The notes under the pieces were generated by a model, which did no database searches, had not been told where the DNA came from, and saw only the letters and a program-made list of their open reading frames with translations. A stretch of 52,675 nt of DNA from Selenomonas sp. AE3005. Lineage in GTDB: Bacteria > Bacillota > Negativicutes > Selenomonadales > Selenomonadaceae. Both the position numbers and the translations under genes were made by a program. How positions within the stretch are numbered: position 1 is the stretch's first letter; the number at the start of each line of letters is the position of its first letter. This document shows positions 50,970 to 52,675 of the stretch, in pieces. The stretch is from contig NZ_CAJODG010000009.1 of assembly GCF_905233635.1 (NCBI RefSeq), forward strand, positions 1 to 52,675, read 5' to 3'.

Positions 50970-51905
50970 GTGACGGGAAAACGGATTACTACATTTATAG
51001 CCCTGCTGCTGGTGCTGCAGCTGGGAGCCATGTCCTCCGTGGCGCTATGGCAGCGCTATGGGCAGGATGAGCCTTCCGTCAGTGCGGCGGCAAATACTGT
51101 CAAACCACAAAGACAGACAGGACGGGCGGCAGATTTGACGGCTTTACAGCAAAATACCGCGGAGATTTTGGGCACCGAAGCCAAGAGCTTTTCGGTGTAC
51201 TTCCTGCGGCCGGAACGGGAGATTGAGCCATACATTCACAACCAGCGGCCCATGATGTCTGCCAGCATGATAAAGCTCTTTGTCATGGCCAAGGTCATGC
51301 AGGATGTCCATGATAAACGCCTGTCCCTTGATGAACAGCTGACGATAAAGCGCCGTGACGTTGTCGGCGGTGCCGGACGCACCACCTGGTACAATGCCGG
51401 GGAACGGCGCACGATTCTGCAGCTGGTAAACCTGATGATTATTGACAGCGACAATACCGCCACCAATATGCTCATAGACCGCATTGGCCTGAAGAATTTG
51501 AACGCTTATCTGGCGCAGCAGGGCTTTAAGGATACGGTTATCGCCAATAAGATGATGACCGGCAGCAAGGGGCGCAAGAACTTTTCTTCGGTTCGCGACA
51601 TTGGTCATTTGCTGACCAGACTTTACTACCGACAGCTGGTGGCCGAGGAAGAGGACAGCATTATGCTGGATATCCTCTTAGACCAGAATGACAAGGAATG
51701 TTTCCCCCAGGCCCTGCCAGCTTATAAAATTGCCCATAAAACCGGGGAAATCGACGGCGTTTTTGCTGACGGCGGCATTTTCTTCGGGGCGCAGGGCGCA
51801 TTTATTCTCGTAGCCATCAACGAACACTATGCCGACAGAGCAGGCACCATCACCAAAATGCAGAAGCTGGCTAAATATTACGCCGGCACGCAATCGCCTT
51901 CATGA
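50970..51905 (+). CDS. Class A beta-lactamase-like serine hydrolase
   Basis: This 311-residue protein has a signal-anchor N-terminus (about 6-27) and a beta-lactamase/penicillin-binding fold. The SxxK motif is Ser99-Met-Ile-Lys102, the SDN motif is at 160-162 and KTG is at 257-259. It could be a true beta-lactamase or a cell-wall peptidase; an omega-loop glutamate cannot be confirmed by eye. It begins with GTG behind AGGTCAGG and lies 28 bases after the deacetylase, so both probably act on the cell wall. A terminator follows. Confidence 0.85.
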   Translation: MTGKRITTFIALLLVLQLGAMSSVALWQRYGQDEPSVSAAANTVKPQRQTGRAADLTALQQNTAEILGTEAKSFSVYFLRPEREIEPYIHNQRPMMSASMIKLFVMAKVMQDVHDKRLSLDEQLTIKRRDVVGGAGRTTWYNAGERRTILQLVNLMIIDSDNTATNMLIDRIGLKNLNAYLAQQGFKDTVIANKMMTGSKGRKNFSSVRDIGHLLTRLYYRQLVAEEEDSIMLDILLDQNDKECFPQALPAYKIAHKTGEIDGVFADGGIFFGAQGAFILVAINEHYADRAGTITKMQKLAKYYAGTQSPS

Positions 51906-51913
51906 GTTGTCAC

Positions 51914-51951
51914 TTGGCAAAGATTATGATGATATTCTTTGCCAATTTTTT
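51914..51951 (+). terminator. Intrinsic terminator after the hydrolase
   Basis: A perfect 10-bp stem (TTGGCAAAGA at 51914-51923, TCTTTGCCAA at 51936-51945) is followed by six T residues. Confidence 0.93.
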
Positions 51952-51974
51952 ATGCCGGAAGGAAAATCGAGGCT

Positions 51975-52003
51975 TTGTGGCGAATAAGATTTTTAAGTAT
52001 AAT
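51975..52003 (+). promoter_or_regulatory. Sigma-A type promoter for the carboxylesterase
   Basis: TTGTGG at 51975-51980 and TATAAT at 51998-52003 are 17 bases apart. They lie just after the terminator, about 115 bases before the carboxylesterase start. The leader between is AT-rich and encodes no supported gene. Confidence 0.6.
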
Positions 52004-52118
52004 ATTCTTAATATTTTGACAAAAGCGGTTTTGAAGCAGCAGGGTGAAACGAGAATGAAGCGGGAGGCGATTCCGCAAAATATTTGAATCAATGGGAAAG
52101 AGGAAAGGAGGAAGAAAT

Positions 52119-52675
52119 ATGAACATCTCAGGAAAAGTGTTTGGTTTCTTTTGCGCCGCGCTTATGACGTTCAGTTTTGCCGCTTGCCTGTGTACTTTCG
52201 GGCACGGTTCAGCGGCAGAGGATGCAAAAATGCTGAGCGAAGCGCAAGCGATGATGAGAGCGCAGTACGGCGAAAACAAACGGATTTTCGCTGGCAGTTA
52301 TGACCAGTCGCTCGCGGTCAAGTGCGTCAATGGTACCTTTGTCGGCAGGAAGAATGAGGGCGTAATCGCCTACAAGGGTATTCCGTTTGTGGGCAGACAG
52401 CCAGTAGGTGAATTGCGCTGGAAGGCGCCTGTTGATGTCGTGCCTGATGATGGCGTGTATGAGGCGTATTACAACGGGAAAGCTCCTGTACAGAATGAAG
52501 GTTTATATGAAACGGCTTCCCTTTACGTTCAGGGTGAAGATTGCCTGTATTTGAATGTCTGGAAAGCGGCTGAAGCCTCTGCGAAGAAAAAGCCTGTCAT
52601 GGTGTGGATACATGGCGGAGCTTATGAGATGGGCGGAACGGTTGACCCCACGTATGAGCTGCATAATTTCGTCAA
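52119..52675 (+). CDS. Type-B carboxylesterase, 5' part only
   Basis: The frame is open to the window end, giving the first 185 or so residues. An N-terminal signal sequence (about 1-22) ends FSFAACLC, which resembles a lipobox, so it may be a lipoprotein. The mature part has the carboxylesterase pattern: GTFVGRKNEGVIAYKGIPFV near residue 72, GEDCLYLNVWKA and the oxyanion-hole motif HGGAYEMGG. The catalytic Ser, acid and His lie beyond the window. The ATG at 52119 follows AAAGGAGGAAGAA. Substrate cannot be told. Confidence 0.85.
   Translation, partial: MNISGKVFGFFCAALMTFSFAACLCTFGHGSAAEDAKMLSEAQAMMRAQYGENKRIFAGSYDQSLAVKCVNGTFVGRKNEGVIAYKGIPFVGRQPVGELRWKAPVDVVPDDGVYEAYYNGKAPVQNEGLYETASLYVQGEDCLYLNVWKAAEASAKKKPVMVWIHGGAYEMGGTVDPTYELHNFV

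Noticed and set aside
51902..52087. 61-codon open frame before the carboxylesterase
   Set aside because: It starts inside the end of the hydrolase gene, runs through a terminator and promoter, and lacks a ribosome binding site.

Overview
The window reads as a chromosomal segment of a motile, diderm Firmicute of the class Negativicutes, most likely Selenomonas or a close relative. This is inferred from mid-range GC, Firmicute-type gene order (rpsU-yqeY-nfeD-floA; dprA-topA-trmFO-hslVU-codY-fla/che; rpsT/lepA/hemW), CodY, TrmFO and FliY of the Bacillus/Clostridium type, and frequent TTG/GTG starts behind strong AGGAGG-like ribosome binding sites. No marker gene that would fix the species is present.

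Layout. (1) 1-3208: rpsU, yqeY, an NfeD/FloA membrane-organisation pair and a small membrane protein, interrupted by a 74-bp tandem hairpin array. (2) 3209-3850: a large structured non-coding repeat (copy A) ending in a terminator-like hairpin. (3) 3980-11607: dprA, topA, trmFO, hslV, hslU and codY. (4) 11789-19575: flgB, flgC, fliE, fliF, fliG, fliH, fliI, fliJ, a lytic transglycosylase and a MotE-like gene, closed by a strong terminator. (5) 19656-24147: a sigma-28-type promoter followed by fliK, flgD, a small flagellar-operon gene and flgE, closed by a terminator. (6) 24154-24752: copy B of the large repeat, inverted relative to copy A. (7) 24911-27986: flbD, fliL, fliM, fliY. (8) 28018-45357: a sigma-A-like promoter, then cheY, fliO, fliP, fliQ, fliR, flhB, flhA, flhF, flhG, a PilZ gene, cheB, cheA, cheW, cheC, cheD, a small membrane gene, fliA (sigma-28), fapA and a small charged protein. 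(9) 45371-46446: a second family of structured repeats, a SwrB-like gene and a bidirectional terminator. (10) 46466-49817: rpsT on the minus strand, divergent from lepA and hemW. (11) 49832-52675: another structured repeat, a polysaccharide deacetylase, a class-A beta-lactamase-like hydrolase and the 5' part of a type-B carboxylesterase.

How it works together. Regions 4-8 encode most of the flagellar basal body, the type III export gate and ATPase, the C-ring switch, the hook and its length and assembly factors, the placement GTPase/ATPase pair FlhF/FlhG, the chemotaxis phosphorelay, a c-di-GMP-responsive brake and the flagellar sigma factor. Flagellin, P- and L-ring genes, rod gene flgG, motA/motB, fliD, fliS, cheR, flgM and chemoreceptors are not in the window. 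The sigma-28-like promoter before fliK, with fliA itself downstream, suggests staged expression and possible positive feedback.

The most unusual content is non-coding: two copies of a roughly 600-bp multi-hairpin element in opposite orientation 20 kb apart, a 74-bp tandem hairpin array with related stem arms, and a modular 85-165 bp hairpin element present three times. An rpsT reading frame without any ordinary start codon also stands out.
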